Positions 47,790 to 56,450 of a DNA stretch of 64,000 nucleotides are shown here, one piece after another. The notes under the pieces were generated by a model, which saw only the letters and a list, made by a program, of their open reading frames with translations, was not told the origin of the DNA and did no database searches. The stretch is from Deltaproteobacteria bacterium HGW-Deltaproteobacteria-12 (GTDB lineage: Bacteria > Desulfobacterota > Syntrophia > Syntrophales > Smithellaceae). The position numbers and the translations under genes are program-made. Positions within the stretch are counted from its first letter, which is position 1, and every line of letters begins with the position of its first letter. The DNA is taken from the NCBI GenBank assembly GCA_002840565.1, contig PHBK01000019.1, positions 1-64,000 on the forward strand, written 5' to 3'.

Positions 47790-49784
47790 ATGAATCAAGA
47801 ATACTCCAGGATCATTCACCCCATGCTGCCGCAACCCTCCAACCATGCAAGAAAAGGCAAAGTCGTTTCCGCCGAGGAGGCTGTACGCATCATCCGCAGC
47901 GGTGACACGATCGCCACGGACGGCTTTGTCGGAGCCTGTTTTGCCGAAGAGATCGCCATCGCCCTGGAAAATCATTTTCTCGCCACAGGTTCGCCTCGAA
48001 ATCTAACCCTTGTTTATGCCGCCGGTCAGGGAGACGGAAAGGACAGAGGACTGAATCATCTGGGCCACGAAGGTCTGATTGGAACCGTCATCGGCGGCCA
48101 TATCGGTCTGGCGCCGAAACTGCAGCGTTTGATCCGGGAAAATCTCATCTTCGGCTACAATATGCCCCAAGGGGTTGTAGCTCATCTCTTCCGGGACGTC
48201 GCCGCCGGCAAGCCGGGAACCATCACACGGGTGGGCTTGGGAACCTTCATCGATCCCCGGAATGACGGCGGAAAGCTCAATCAAAAAACATTTAAGGAAG
48301 GAAAGGACATCATTGAACTGATGCAGATCGGCGGCCAGGAGTATCTCCTCTACAAAACCTTTCCCATCCACGTCGCCATTATCCGGGGAACAACGGCGGA
48401 CACAGACGGAAATGTTTCCATGGAAAAAGAGCCCCTGACGCTGGAAGCCCTGGCTATGGCTATGGCGGCAAAGAATTCCGGCGGCTTCGTTATTGTTCAG
48501 GTGGAGCGAATTGCGGACAGGGGAACACTCAACAGCCGCCAGGTGAAGATTCCGGGGATACTGGTGGATTGCATCGTTTTGGCGCCGCCCGAGCACCATT
48601 GGCAAACGTTTGCTGATAGATACAACCCCTCCTTCAGCGGAGAAGTCAAAATCCCCATGCAGTCTATTGCACCCATGGAACTGAGTCCCAGAAAAATTAT
48701 CGCCCGCCGGGCGGCTTTCGAGCTCACACCCAACAGTGTCGTCAATCTCGGCATCGGTATGCCGGAAGGCGTGGCCAGTGTGGCCAATGAAGAAAAGGTT
48801 ATCGAATACTTAACCCTGACGACGGAGCCGGGTACAATCGGCGGCATGCCGAATGGCGGGTTGAATTTCGGCACAGCGACAAATATGGACTGCCTGATTG
48901 ATCAGCCCTACCAGTTCGATTTCTATGACGGGGGCGGCCTGGATACCGCCTTTCTCGGAGCGGCCGAGGTGGATGAGGAGGGCAACGTCAATGTCAGCAA
49001 GTTCGGCCCGAGGTTCGTCGGCCCGGGCGGATTCATCAACATCAGCCAGAACGCCAAAAAGGTTGTGTTCGTCGGAACCTTCACAGCCGGAAATCTGCAG
49101 GTATCCATCACCAAAGGAATGCTCTCCATAGATCAGGAGGGGAAAGAAAAGAAATTCATCAAGCAGGTCGAGCAAAAAACCTTCAGCGGACGATATGCGG
49201 CACAGAATCACAAGCCGGTTCTCTATGTAACTGAGCGATGCGTGTTCAATCTGACACAAGAGGGAATGGAATTGATCGAAATTGCTCCGGGGATCGACCT
49301 GCAAAAAAATATCCTCGACCAGATGGCTTTCCGGCCCATTATCAAGGGAAAGCCGAAACTGATGGATGCACGGATCTTCGCCACCGAGCCCATGGGGCTC
49401 AAAAACGAACTGTTGACCGTTCCGCTGGAGGAGCGCCTCATATACAACGCACAGGAGAACATCTTTTTCGTCAATTTCGAAAATATGTGCATCCGCTCGC
49501 GCGGGGAAATTGAAAAAATCAGAAGCCTGATCACGCAGATCCTGGGACCGCTGCACAAGAAAGTCCAGGCGATCATCAACTATGACAATTTCAACATCCT
49601 GCCGGATCTGGTGGATGACTACACGGATCTGATCAATGACGCCCTGCAATATTATGAAGGAGTCACACGCTACACGACGAGGGCCTTCTTGCGGATGAAA
49701 ATGGGGGACGAGCTGGAAAAACGCCACCTCGCTCCGTATATTTATGCAAGCCCTGAAGAAGCGCATCAGGCGCTGAAAAAGTAG
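47790..49784 (+). CDS. Acyl-CoA:acetate/3-ketoacid CoA-transferase, extended
   Basis: The first about 530 residues are a fused two-subunit family I CoA-transferase like propionate CoA-transferase/YdiF: the alpha part begins AEEAVRIIRSGDTIATDGF, GGHIGLAPKLQ; the beta part NSVVNLGIGMPEGVASVAN and TTEPGTIGGMPNGG, whose Glu (about residue 350) is the catalytic thioester-forming residue. An extra 130-residue C-terminal domain (KLMDARIFATEPMGLKN to the end) is unusual; I do not recognise it. It likely activates an organic acid taken up by the following TRAP transporter. A sigma-54 promoter lies upstream. 664 residues. Confidence 0.88.
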   Translation: MNQEYSRIIHPMLPQPSNHARKGKVVSAEEAVRIIRSGDTIATDGFVGACFAEEIAIALENHFLATGSPRNLTLVYAAGQGDGKDRGLNHLGHEGLIGTVIGGHIGLAPKLQRLIRENLIFGYNMPQGVVAHLFRDVAAGKPGTITRVGLGTFIDPRNDGGKLNQKTFKEGKDIIELMQIGGQEYLLYKTFPIHVAIIRGTTADTDGNVSMEKEPLTLEALAMAMAAKNSGGFVIVQVERIADRGTLNSRQVKIPGILVDCIVLAPPEHHWQTFADRYNPSFSGEVKIPMQSIAPMELSPRKIIARRAAFELTPNSVVNLGIGMPEGVASVANEEKVIEYLTLTTEPGTIGGMPNGGLNFGTATNMDCLIDQPYQFDFYDGGGLDTAFLGAAEVDEEGNVNVSKFGPRFVGPGGFINISQNAKKVVFVGTFTAGNLQVSITKGMLSIDQEGKEKKFIKQVEQKTFSGRYAAQNHKPVLYVTERCVFNLTQEGMELIEIAPGIDLQKNILDQMAFRPIIKGKPKLMDARIFATEPMGLKNELLTVPLEERLIYNAQENIFFVNFENMCIRSRGEIEKIRSLITQILGPLHKKVQAIINYDNFNILPDLVDDYTDLINDALQYYEGVTRYTTRAFLRMKMGDELEKRHLAPYIYASPEEAHQALKK

Positions 49785-49972
49785 AAACTTTTTATGGAAA
49801 GGAGGCAGAAAATAATATTTTTAATAAAAACAGCATGATCGCCAAATAAGGTCGAAACCGCTGCAGGAAGGATTTTCAACGGATTACGACGTTTTCCTTA
49901 TTGATTTATGAAGAATTGTCGTGTAAGCGATAACCTAAAAGACTAAAAAACTAAAAAAAGAAGGAGGAAGAG

Positions 49973-51043
49973 ATGAAGAACGGAAAATTGGCTTTTATCG
50001 TTGTCATAATGATGGTGTGTTCTTTTATGTTGGCAGGCTTCAGCTACGCCGCTGAACTGCCCAAAGTAAGATGGACTGTGCAAACCACCTGGGCAAAGGG
50101 AATGCTGATCCATGATGAAGTGGAAGTTATGGCCAAACGTGTCAGTGACATGACCGGCGGCAACTTTGTCATCAAAGTTCTTCCCGCAGGCGCCATTGTC
50201 GGAGCCATGGAAAACATGGAAGCGACTTCCAAAGGCACGCTAGACGGCTGGCACAGCTGGACCGGCTACTGGCAGGGCAAGCATCCGTCGGCCAATTTCT
50301 TTGCTTCCATTCCCATGCATCTGGAACCGACCATGTACATCACTTGGATGTATCAAGGTGGCGGCAAGGAACTCATGCAGGAGATGTACAATGAAATGAA
50401 AATGAACGTCGTCGTCTTTCCCGGTGGTTTGACTCACCCGGAATTGCTGGCCATGTCCAACAAACCCTTGAAGAATGTCAAAGATTTTAAAGGTCTGAAA
50501 TACAGAACCCCGGGCTGGTGGGCGGAAATTCTTAAATCGATGGGCGTTTCCGTTACGATGGTAGCCGGTGTGGATCTGTACCCCTCGCTGCAAAAAGGCG
50601 TTATTGATGCCCTGGAATTTTCCACTCCGATCGTCAACAAATCGCAAAATTTCCATGAAGTCGTCAAGTATGTAGCCGGTCCCGGCATGCATCAGCCGAC
50701 CTGTTATTTTGAGATTGGTTTCAATAAAGACAAGTATAACGCACTGCCCCCCGAATACAAAGCAATTCTCCAGAGTGCCGTCATGGCGATGAATATCGAC
50801 ATGTGGACGAAGGATATCACGATGGGTATCGACACCCTGAAATTCTACAAAGGCAAAGGCTTGAAGTTAACCCGTGTTGAAGACAAAGACCAGCGCGAGT
50901 TCCGTAAAGTTGCCTGGGCATTTATTGATAAAGAAGTGAAAAAGATCAACAGGCCCCATACGACCAAAACATGGGCTTCCGCAAATAAAATGTGGACGGA
51001 ATTTTCCGACTACGAGCATTTTATGGTGCCCGTTCGCAAGTAA
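49973..51043 (+). CDS. TRAP transporter substrate-binding protein (DctP)
   Basis: A Sec signal peptide (about 1-26, FIVVIMMVCSFMLAGFSYAAE) leads to a DctP-family binding protein. VRWTVQTTWAKGMLIHDEVEVMAKRVS, GALEF-like LQKGVIDALEF and the binding Arg in GLKYRTPGWW are typical. It differs clearly from the Tat-exported binding protein at 12.3 kb. AAGGAGGAAGAG gives very strong ribosome binding, as usual for the abundant binding protein. It is the first transporter gene of a complete dctPQM set behind the CoA-transferase. The substrate is probably an aliphatic or aromatic acid. Confidence 0.92.
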   Translation: MKNGKLAFIVVIMMVCSFMLAGFSYAAELPKVRWTVQTTWAKGMLIHDEVEVMAKRVSDMTGGNFVIKVLPAGAIVGAMENMEATSKGTLDGWHSWTGYWQGKHPSANFFASIPMHLEPTMYITWMYQGGGKELMQEMYNEMKMNVVVFPGGLTHPELLAMSNKPLKNVKDFKGLKYRTPGWWAEILKSMGVSVTMVAGVDLYPSLQKGVIDALEFSTPIVNKSQNFHEVVKYVAGPGMHQPTCYFEIGFNKDKYNALPPEYKAILQSAVMAMNIDMWTKDITMGIDTLKFYKGKGLKLTRVEDKDQREFRKVAWAFIDKEVKKINRPHTTKTWASANKMWTEFSDYEHFMVPVRK

Positions 51044-51089
51044 AGTTCGTTTTCTTATGCCTAGCCTAATGCCGCTCTTTTCCCGCGTT

Positions 51090-51120
51090 GCCCGGTCGGA
51101 ACTTCTGCTTCCGACCGGGC
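51090..51120 (+). promoter_or_regulatory. Intercistronic 12-bp hairpin between dctP and dctQ
   Basis: GCCCGGTCGGAA and TTCCGACCGGGC form a perfect 12-base stem with a 7-base loop and no T run. Such hairpins stabilise upstream mRNA and raise binding-protein levels relative to the permease. Confidence 0.65.
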
Positions 51121-51175
51121 GCGTGGCTGAAGAGCGCCAGGTCCTATTTTGAGGAACAAGAAACTCAGGAGCGTT

Positions 51176-51700
51176 ATGATGAAAACCATTATTGCAATTA
51201 TGAAGATTATCAATCTCTTCAATGAGAAGATCGCCAGGATTGCTTCTTTCTGTATGCCCTTGCTGATTCTTTCGCTTATCTATGAAGTTGTTGCCCGCTA
51301 TGTATTCGACGCGCCCACGACCTGGAGCTCGGATGCAACATATTTTCTTTCCAGCCTCGTCCTGGTCTTGACCCTGGCCTATACCTGGCAGGTAGGAGGA
51401 CATGTCAGCGTGGACATGATTCTGGTCAAGTTACCGGTCAAGGTACAGGCTTTTTTGAATGTATTTTTTATGCTGAGCATGTTCTTTTTGTGCTGGTTCC
51501 TGATTGTCTGGGCGATGGTGCCCACGGCGATAGAATCCTGGCGGATTCTGGAGAGATCCTCCATCGGTTATTTCCCCCCCATCTATCCTTACAAGACCTG
51601 GATACTGATCGGCACCATCATGCTGGTTCTCCAGGGGTTCAATGTGTTTATCTCGGAGCTGTACCGGCTGATTAACGGAAAGGAGCTGAAAATCTCATGA
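51176..51700 (+). CDS. TRAP transporter small permease (DctQ)
   Basis: The 174-residue protein has four membrane helices with the DctQ features LLILSLIYEVVARYVFDAPTTWSSDATYF and AYTWQVGGHVSVDMI; Arg-Tyr and the Trp-Ser-x-Asp block are in the expected places. Start set at 51176 behind AGGAG; an upstream in-frame TTG is less likely. The stop TGA overlaps the ATGA start of dctM, showing translational coupling. Confidence 0.9.
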   Translation: MMKTIIAIMKIINLFNEKIARIASFCMPLLILSLIYEVVARYVFDAPTTWSSDATYFLSSLVLVLTLAYTWQVGGHVSVDMILVKLPVKVQAFLNVFFMLSMFFLCWFLIVWAMVPTAIESWRILERSSIGYFPPIYPYKTWILIGTIMLVLQGFNVFISELYRLINGKELKIS

Positions 51701-53019
51701 GTATTGAAATGACCACTTTTCTGATGTTGACCATTCTGATCGGGGTGATCATGATGGGTTTCCCGATCGGTTTTTCGCTGGCCGGCGTCGCGACGGTTTT
51801 CGGCATAATTTTTGTGGGGCCTCAGATCAGCAACGTTTTCATGCTGCGCATGCATGTGGCCTTTTCCGACAGCACCCTGATTGCCATTCCGCTGTTCATT
51901 TTCATGGGAATCGTCATCGAAAAATCGGGAATCGCCACAAGGCTCTTTGATGCCATGTACGTTATGCTGGGAGGATTGAGAGGCGGGCTTGCTATGGCCA
52001 CGGTTGCCGCTTCCACAATCTTTGCGGCGGCAACGGGCGTTGTCGGAGCCACCGTCACCACAATGGGCATCATAGCGATGCCGGCGATGTTGAAATATAA
52101 ATACGACAAACCTATGGCCTGCGGTGCCATTTGCGCGGGCGGCGCCCTGGGCATTTTGATTCCGCCCAGTATCCTGATCCTGGTCTATGCACCCACCGCC
52201 GGTGTTTCCGTTGGCGCTTTGCTGATCGGCGCTTTTCTGCCGGGTCTGATTCTATCGGGTTTGTACCTGCTGTACATCGGGATTATGTGTTTTCTGAGGC
52301 CCGCAATGGGACCGGCCATCCATGAAGACCTCCGGGTGCCGTTGGCGAAAAAAATGCAGATGCTCGTTTCGTCGGTGTTGCCCGTGTGTATCCTTATCCT
52401 GGCCGTTTTAGGCGCAATCTTCTTCGGTATAGCTGCACCGACGGAAGCCGCCGCTTTTGGCGCCTTTGCCGCCGTCATTATGGCTGCCGCCTACAAAGCG
52501 TTGAACTGGCAGGTAATTAAAGATGCGTCATTCTCCACCGCGAAGGCATCCGCCATGGTTTACATGGTCTTCATCGGCGCCTCGTTTTTTACGAGCGTTT
52601 TCATGCGGCTGGGCTGCGGCGACATCGTTGAGGAAATGGTTCTGGCGCTGCCTTTCGGCAAGTGGGGCATTATGATTGCGATGTGGACAATTATTGTCAT
52701 TATGGGCTGCTTCCTCGACTGGATCGGCATCGTGATGATTGTCGTGCCGCTCTTTTCGCCCATTGCACTTAAGCTCGGCTTTGACCCGATCTGGTTTGCC
52801 CTGATGAATATCGTTGTGCTGCAGACGTCTTTTTTGACGCCTCCATTTGCCTATACCATTTTCTATCTCAAGGGGGTTGCGCCTCCTGAAATAACGCTGA
52901 ATGATATTTATAAGGGGGTTGTTCCTTTTATCCTGCTGATGCTGGTGGCTGTGGCCATATTTGCCATTTTCCCCGAAGTTCTGTTATGGGCGCCGAAGGT
53001 GGCGGGGCTTATGGGTTGA
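51697..53019 (+). CDS. TRAP transporter large permease (DctM)
   Basis: The 440 residues match the standard DctM length, unlike the extended copy at 13.5-15.3 kb. Family blocks include GFPIGFSLAGVATVF, IFMGIVIEKSGIATRLFDAMY, CAGGALGILIPPSILILVYAP and APTEAAAFGAFAAVIM, with about twelve membrane helices. It overlaps dctQ by four bases. With dctP and dctQ it forms a sodium-driven importer that likely serves the upstream CoA-transferase. Confidence 0.93.
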   Translation: MSIEMTTFLMLTILIGVIMMGFPIGFSLAGVATVFGIIFVGPQISNVFMLRMHVAFSDSTLIAIPLFIFMGIVIEKSGIATRLFDAMYVMLGGLRGGLAMATVAASTIFAAATGVVGATVTTMGIIAMPAMLKYKYDKPMACGAICAGGALGILIPPSILILVYAPTAGVSVGALLIGAFLPGLILSGLYLLYIGIMCFLRPAMGPAIHEDLRVPLAKKMQMLVSSVLPVCILILAVLGAIFFGIAAPTEAAAFGAFAAVIMAAAYKALNWQVIKDASFSTAKASAMVYMVFIGASFFTSVFMRLGCGDIVEEMVLALPFGKWGIMIAMWTIIVIMGCFLDWIGIVMIVVPLFSPIALKLGFDPIWFALMNIVVLQTSFLTPPFAYTIFYLKGVAPPEITLNDIYKGVVPFILLMLVAVAIFAIFPEVLLWAPKVAGLMG

Positions 53020-53206
53020 AATCAAGGGTGCCATCCCAGCATGTCTCAAGAAGCGGGGTCAGGCGGGTTAATCTTTCTTAAAGGAAAGTACACCCTCCTG
53101 ATCCCGTTTTTCAACGTTCAAGGGGGAGCGCTGTTAATTTGTGATTCCTGCCAATTTAAACGCGTTGTGTTCGGCAAGTTGTTTCTTCAAAAATTATATT
53201 GAGGAT

Positions 53207-53959
53207 TTATTTCCTAAACTGGGCCAGCCTTTCTTCGGTGTCGCTGATTACAAACTCGCTGCCAAACTCCAGTTCCAGACTCTTCTCCAGCGTCAGGCTA
53301 ACATTTGTATTATAGAGATGCTTGTAGGCAACAATCGACTGCTCGCTGTTGGACAGAATTTTTTTAGCCATCGTCTCCAGCGCGGTCAAAAGTCCGTCAG
53401 CAGGCACAGCCATATTGACGAGCCCGATCCTTTCGGCCTCCCTGGCACTGATTGATTCGGCGGTAAAGGAAAGTTCCTTGGCTTTGAGAAATCCCACTCT
53501 GCGGGGAAGCCTGGCACTCATTCCCCATGTGGGCCGCAAAGACCACTTGGCATGAGTATCACCGATTTTCGCGTCCTCCGAAGCGATCACTATATCGCAG
53601 CCGAGAATGATCTCGAGAGCCCCTGTAAAGCAGAAACCATTAACCAGGGCAATTACGACCTTCGGCACCGAACAAATCGCCTGAATCAATTCGCGGGCCG
53701 GAATATCAAGAATATCGCCTACTTTACCATTTATGAGTTTACGATTGCCCAGGGATTTCAGATCAACCCCCGCGCAAAAAGCCTTGCCTGCTCCGGTAAG
53801 CACTATTATTTTTACATCCTGATCTTGACCTGCCTCCAATACGGCTGTTTTCAGCTCCCCGAGCATATCAGGCGTAATTGCGTTCATGGCCTGCGGCCTG
53901 TTCATAGTAATCGTGGCCATTCCTGATGCTTTCCGATAGATGATAGTTTCATAAGTCAT
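53207..53959 (-). CDS. Enoyl-CoA hydratase/isomerase family protein
   Basis: The crotonase-fold core is clear: ITMNRPQAMNAI, GAGKAFCAGVDLKSLG (first oxyanion block) and VNGFCFTGALEIILGCDIVIAS, where the first catalytic Glu is present (LE). The second Glu of true hydratases (QPE) is replaced, as the segment reads IGDTHAKWSLRPTWGMS. This subgroup may therefore be an isomerase, hydrolase or a hydratase with altered chemistry. The start was set at 53959 behind CAGGAGCAG. 250 residues. It converges on the dctPQM operon and fits beta-oxidation of the imported acid. Confidence 0.88.
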   Translation of the reverse strand: MTYETIIYRKASGMATITMNRPQAMNAITPDMLGELKTAVLEAGQDQDVKIIVLTGAGKAFCAGVDLKSLGNRKLINGKVGDILDIPARELIQAICSVPKVVIALVNGFCFTGALEIILGCDIVIASEDAKIGDTHAKWSLRPTWGMSARLPRRVGFLKAKELSFTAESISAREAERIGLVNMAVPADGLLTALETMAKKILSNSEQSIVAYKHLYNTNVSLTLEKSLELEFGSEFVISDTEERLAQFRK

Positions 53960-54002
53960 TGATCTGCTCCTGAAATTATTTTTTTTTACACCTGTTCCGG
54001 CA

Positions 54003-54407
54003 CTATTCCCAGCCGATCGGATCATAACCTTTATCCCGCAGACAGCGGTTGACAAACGCCTTATAAACGGGGCTGGGTTGAGAGGACTTATAGATTCCCC
54101 GCACCAGTCCGGTTGCCGCGCCGGCCACTCCCCCGACCAGCGCGCCTCGGCCAATACTACCGGTCACGGCGCCTACCGCGCCGCCTACAATTGCGCCCCC
54201 GGCGCCGCCGACTATCGTTCCGCCCACAACTTCTGCTCCCGGATTGGCCCGGACGTATGATTCCGCCAGACGTGAACACTCTTCAATATCAATTTGCGCT
54301 CTCGTTTCACCGACACCTTTCAGATGCTCGTTCGGATAGAGTACAGGGCTCTGTGAAGCGCAGCCGGCCAGAATAAGGACGACGATAACCAAAAATGTTT
54401 TTCCCAT
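54003..54407 (-). CDS. Glycine-zipper lipoprotein
   Basis: A lipoprotein signal (FLVIVVLILAGCAS, Cys at about 16) precedes a short soluble region and a glycine zipper of about 45 residues (VVGGTIVGGAGGAIVGGAVGA...), then a C-terminal FVNRCLRDKGYDPIGW, which is a common end of periplasmic glycine-zipper lipoproteins. It is likely anchored to the outer membrane. Function unknown. Two REP units lie upstream of its start. Confidence 0.83.
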   Translation of the reverse strand: MGKTFLVIVVLILAGCASQSPVLYPNEHLKGVGETRAQIDIEECSRLAESYVRANPGAEVVGGTIVGGAGGAIVGGAVGAVTGSIGRGALVGGVAGAATGLVRGIYKSSQPSPVYKAFVNRCLRDKGYDPIGWE

Positions 54408-54426
54408 AAGATCCCTCTGTCAGAAT

Positions 54427-54467
54427 TAAATAGAACCGTCCCTTTTATTTTTAATAGAACCGTCCCC
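54427..54467 (-). repeat. Two tandem REP units (inverted orientation)
   Basis: TAAATAGAACCGTCCC (54427-54442) and TAATAGAACCGTCCCC (54452-54467) are tandem reverse-orientation copies of the RAYT terminal repeat. Confidence 0.8.
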
Positions 54468-54598
54468 TTTATTTTTTTAATTATAGCCGGAAGTTAAAGT
54501 AAAATAAACACTTTTCCTATCGAAAAAATGACGGCCGCCAACCGCAATTTGGCCTTTACAAAACACAGCGATCCTGATTAAACTCCCGTTAAGAAGAT

Positions 54599-55573
54599 AT
54601 GGGGGTGGTTATGGGTGGCATTAAATTACCTGAATATGACTATGATGTAATTATCATCGGCGGCGGACCGGCCGGTTTCACGGCCGGTATTTATACCGCC
54701 CGGGCCGGGCTGCGAACACTGCTCCTCGAAGGAGCATCAACTGTCAGTCAAATAACTATAACGGATTTGATCGAAAACTATCCGGGAATTCCTGACGGCA
54801 TCAATGGCCTTGATCTGATGCAGCTTTTTAAAAATCAGGCACTGAAATTCGGTCTGGAAATATTGCCCAAAGATACTCTTTCCCTATCCCGAAGCGATAC
54901 AGATCCGGCTTTTTGGATAGTCAATACGGGCGAAAAATCATTTCGGGCGCTCAGCGTGATCGCGGCCACGGGCGCGCAGTGGCGCAAACTGGGAGTCCCC
55001 GGCGAAACGGAATTTGCAGGAAAAGGAGTTTCTTATTGCGCCACCTGTGACGGGCCCTTCTACCGCAACAGGGATGTGGTTGTTGTCGGCGGCGGCGATT
55101 CGGCAATTCAGGAAGCTCTCTTTCTGACCCATTTTGCCAGCCGTGTAACCGTCATCCATCGCCGTGACCGGCTCCGGGCGGCCGGAATTTTGCAGAAAAG
55201 GGCATTTGCCGAGAAGAAAATTGAGTTTGCCTGGAACGCGACGCTGGCCGAAGTTCTGGGCGCGGATTTCGTCACCGGTGTGAAGATTTCCGATGTCGGC
55301 TCCGGAGAAACCAAAACAATCAATGCCGAAGGCGTTTTTATCTTTGTCGGCCGGCTGCCGCATACGAGTGTATTTAATAATATCGTACAGCTGGATAAAG
55401 CCGGCTATATCATTACCGATGATGCCATGAAAACATCCGCCGCCGGAATTTTTGCCGCCGGCGACTGCCGGGCTAAACTTTTCCGGCAGGTGGTGACGGC
55501 CGCCGGTGACGGCGCCAACGCCGCTTTCAGCGCAGAATTGTATATTGGAAATTTAAAAGGCGAAGCTTACTAA
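54599..55573 (+). CDS. trxB: Thioredoxin reductase
   Basis: The 324-residue flavoprotein has the FAD motif VIIIGGGPAGFTAGIYTARAG (about 18-38), the redox centre CATC in SYCATCDGPFYRN (about 145-148), the NAD(P) motif VVVVGGGDSAIQEALFLT and the C-terminal GIFAAGDCRAK FAD block. It keeps thioredoxin or a related disulfide substrate reduced. Its stop TAA directly abuts the ATG of lgt, implying coupling. The first ATG is used although another lies four codons downstream. Confidence 0.9.
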   Translation: MGVVMGGIKLPEYDYDVIIIGGGPAGFTAGIYTARAGLRTLLLEGASTVSQITITDLIENYPGIPDGINGLDLMQLFKNQALKFGLEILPKDTLSLSRSDTDPAFWIVNTGEKSFRALSVIAATGAQWRKLGVPGETEFAGKGVSYCATCDGPFYRNRDVVVVGGGDSAIQEALFLTHFASRVTVIHRRDRLRAAGILQKRAFAEKKIEFAWNATLAEVLGADFVTGVKISDVGSGETKTINAEGVFIFVGRLPHTSVFNNIVQLDKAGYIITDDAMKTSAAGIFAAGDCRAKLFRQVVTAAGDGANAAFSAELYIGNLKGEAY

Positions 55574-56416
55574 ATGGACCAGTTTATCAACTTCTGGCAA
55601 AACCTGCCCGCGCAAATCATTCCGTATCTGTTCAGCATCGGATCATTCCAGCTGCGCTATTACAGTCTGATGTATATTGTCGCTTTTGCCCTCGTTTATA
55701 TCACCGTGCGCTATCGGATTAAAGACGAAAAGTATGAATACAAGCCTGAAATCATTCAGGACTATATGGTATGGGCAATGATCGGCGTCATTGTCGGCGG
55801 AAGGCTTGGATACGCTTTGTTTTATAACTTCAGCTATTACTGGCAACACCCGCTGGAAATAATTTTACCGTTCGATTTTACCGATGGTGTTAGATTCATC
55901 GGACTTTCCGGCATGTCTTACCATGGCGGCGCCATAGGTGTTGCGGCCGCTTCCGCTTACTTTTGTATTAGAAACAAGATTAATTTCTGGCGCTTTGCCG
56001 ATCTCTTCTCCCCGGCGATACCATTGGGCTACACTTTCGGACGGATCGGCAATTTTATCAACGGTGAACTTTATGGCCGGGCTACCACGGTGCCCTGGGG
56101 GATGTACTTCCCGCTTGATCCGACACGGCAATTACGGCATCCTTCGCAACTTTATGAAGCCTTCCTGGAGGGAATCGTCTTATTCGGTTTGCTGTGGTTA
56201 ATTCGTAAAAAGACACGCTTTGAAGGATTTCTCCTGGGAATTTATATTTGCGGGTATGGCTTTGTCCGCTTTATTATTGAATTCTTCCGCGAACCGGATT
56301 CCCAGCTTGGTTTTGTTTTAGGATCTTTAAGCATGGGGCAGGTATTGTGCCTGCTGATGATTGCCTTCGGCCTGGCTATTCTTTTCTGGCGTCAAAAAGT
56401 GTCTGCCGGAAGATAG
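55574..56416 (+). CDS. lgt: Prolipoprotein diacylglyceryl transferase
   Basis: Lgt transfers a diacylglyceryl group from phosphatidylglycerol to the lipobox Cys of prolipoproteins. The 280-residue, seven-helix protein shows YHGGAIGVA, GRIGNFINGELYGRATTVPWG (signature; Arg and Asn residues intact) and HPSQLYEAFLEG. Membrane segments are as expected. It is coupled to trxB and precedes the selenoprotein-type reductase in one + strand run. Confidence 0.93.
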   Translation: MDQFINFWQNLPAQIIPYLFSIGSFQLRYYSLMYIVAFALVYITVRYRIKDEKYEYKPEIIQDYMVWAMIGVIVGGRLGYALFYNFSYYWQHPLEIILPFDFTDGVRFIGLSGMSYHGGAIGVAAASAYFCIRNKINFWRFADLFSPAIPLGYTFGRIGNFINGELYGRATTVPWGMYFPLDPTRQLRHPSQLYEAFLEGIVLFGLLWLIRKKTRFEGFLLGIYICGYGFVRFIIEFFREPDSQLGFVLGSLSMGQVLCLLMIAFGLAILFWRQKVSAGR

Positions 56417-56450
56417 CCGGGCGGTTTTTTATGAAGTTAAGGAGGAAACT

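Noticed and set aside
48810-49766. 318-codon minus-strand frame inside the CoA-transferase
   Set aside because: Antisense shadow of a confidently identified gene.
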